Source: Streptomyces sp. NBC_01754
GTDB lineage: Bacteria; Actinomycetota; Actinomycetes; Streptomycetales; Streptomycetaceae
NCBI RefSeq assembly: GCF_035918015.1
Contig: NZ_CP109132.1
Coordinates: forward strand, 1,240,001-1,304,000
DNA length: 64,000 nt
Direction of reading: 5' to 3'
Position numbers and translations under genes: made by a program. Of this stretch, positions 63,678 through 64,000 are shown piece by piece. The notes beneath the pieces were generated by a model. That model was not told the DNA's origin, did not search any database, and worked only from the letters and a program-made list of their open reading frames with translations. Position 1 is the stretch's first letter. Each line of letters begins with the position of its first letter.

Positions 63678-64000
63678 TTTCTGTTTCTCCGGTTGTGGCG
63701 TGTCCGACCGCATGAAGCGTTACGACCTGACCGGGGCGGGAGCGGCGTCGGGAGCGAACAAGCTGTCGGCGTGGAGGTGCCCCGCGTCGTAGCCGAAGGG
63801 CACCAGCCACCACCGCTACCGGCGAGATGGCGAAGACCCGTCCCCCGGCCCGTCCCGGGTGGCGAACCGCCCGGTGCGATGATGGGCGGCTGCCCGGGCA
63901 CCCCTGCCCCCGGGACACCGTCGGAAGGACGCACAGGATGAGACGCACCCGATGAGAAGACGGGCCAGGCCCCCCGCCGCACCCCTGCCGCAGCACCGCG
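63678..64000. other. 323 bases at the right edge without a supported gene
   Basis: After the tRNA terminator I see no convincing gene. Open frames here are short or antisense to the tRNA. An ATG at 63952 is open to the window edge for 16 codons (MRRRARPPAAP), with GGAAGG upstream near 63922, so a plus-strand gene might begin here. That cannot be judged from this window. Confidence 0.5.

Noticed and set aside
63590..63996. Minus-strand frames across the tRNA-Leu that translate to GGLEPPRP and RGDLNPHAR
   Set aside because: These peptides are the antisense of a tRNA gene, a well-known source of false protein annotations.

Overview
This window is high-GC actinobacterial chromosome, almost certainly Streptomyces. 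The evidence is the codon use, frequent GTG starts, long shadow reading frames, a pup/prcBA/arc proteasome locus, mycothiol mshC, chaplins chpC and chpH, and the gylR-glpF-glpK-glpD operon. From memory, gene order follows the S. coelicolor SCO1620-SCO1675 region closely. No phage, insertion sequence, CRISPR array or secondary-metabolite cluster is visible, so this is conserved core rather than an accessory island.

Layout. 1-3.2 kb: a glycine betaine importer, with a permease fused to two tandem binding domains (cut by the left edge) and its ATPase. 3.4-4.3 kb: a 5'-3' exonuclease. 4.3-9.9 kb: an iron module (siderophore-interacting flavoprotein, binding lipoprotein, two permeases, DUF2470 protein) with three DmdR/IdeR-type iron boxes and an unusual run of 31 C. 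10-18.5 kb: SPW membrane protein, then a long minus-strand block helY, lipid kinase, tatC, tatA, small proteins, pafC, pafB. 18.6-30 kb: FKBP isomerases and the Pup-proteasome genes (pafA, prcA, prcB, pup, dop, arc), with an MFS transporter/LacI regulator pair inside. A broken endonuclease VII-like gene lies between pup and prcB.

30-38 kb: ferredoxin, secreted protein, trmI, site-2 protease, a PD-(D/E)XK nuclease coupled to an orphan response regulator, a peptide-binding lipoprotein and a HAD hydrolase. 38.2-41.7 kb: metH. 42-47.9 kb: glycerol regulator and operon, followed by a FadR-type regulator whose C-terminus looks frameshifted. 48-53 kb: PAC2 protein, mshC, and a small kinase-like/DUF3090/phosphatase cassette. 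53-60.6 kb: CorA, ferritin-like protein, F420-type oxidoreductase, aldo/keto reductase, and a RecD2-like protein that has lost its ATPase motifs. 60.7-61.9 kb: the chaplins chpC and chpH. 62-63.7 kb: M20 peptidase and tRNA-Leu(GAG) with its terminator.

How the genes work together. Arc, PrcA, PrcB, Pup, Dop and PafA make up the pupylation-proteasome pathway, and PafB/PafC are its genomic neighbours that act in the DNA-damage response. The iron genes probably form one iron-repressed regulon. GylR probably controls itself and glpFKD through a shared operator motif. The least explained items are the pseudo-helicase, the kinase-like/DUF3090/phosphatase cassette, the endonuclease VII remnant and the poly-C tract.
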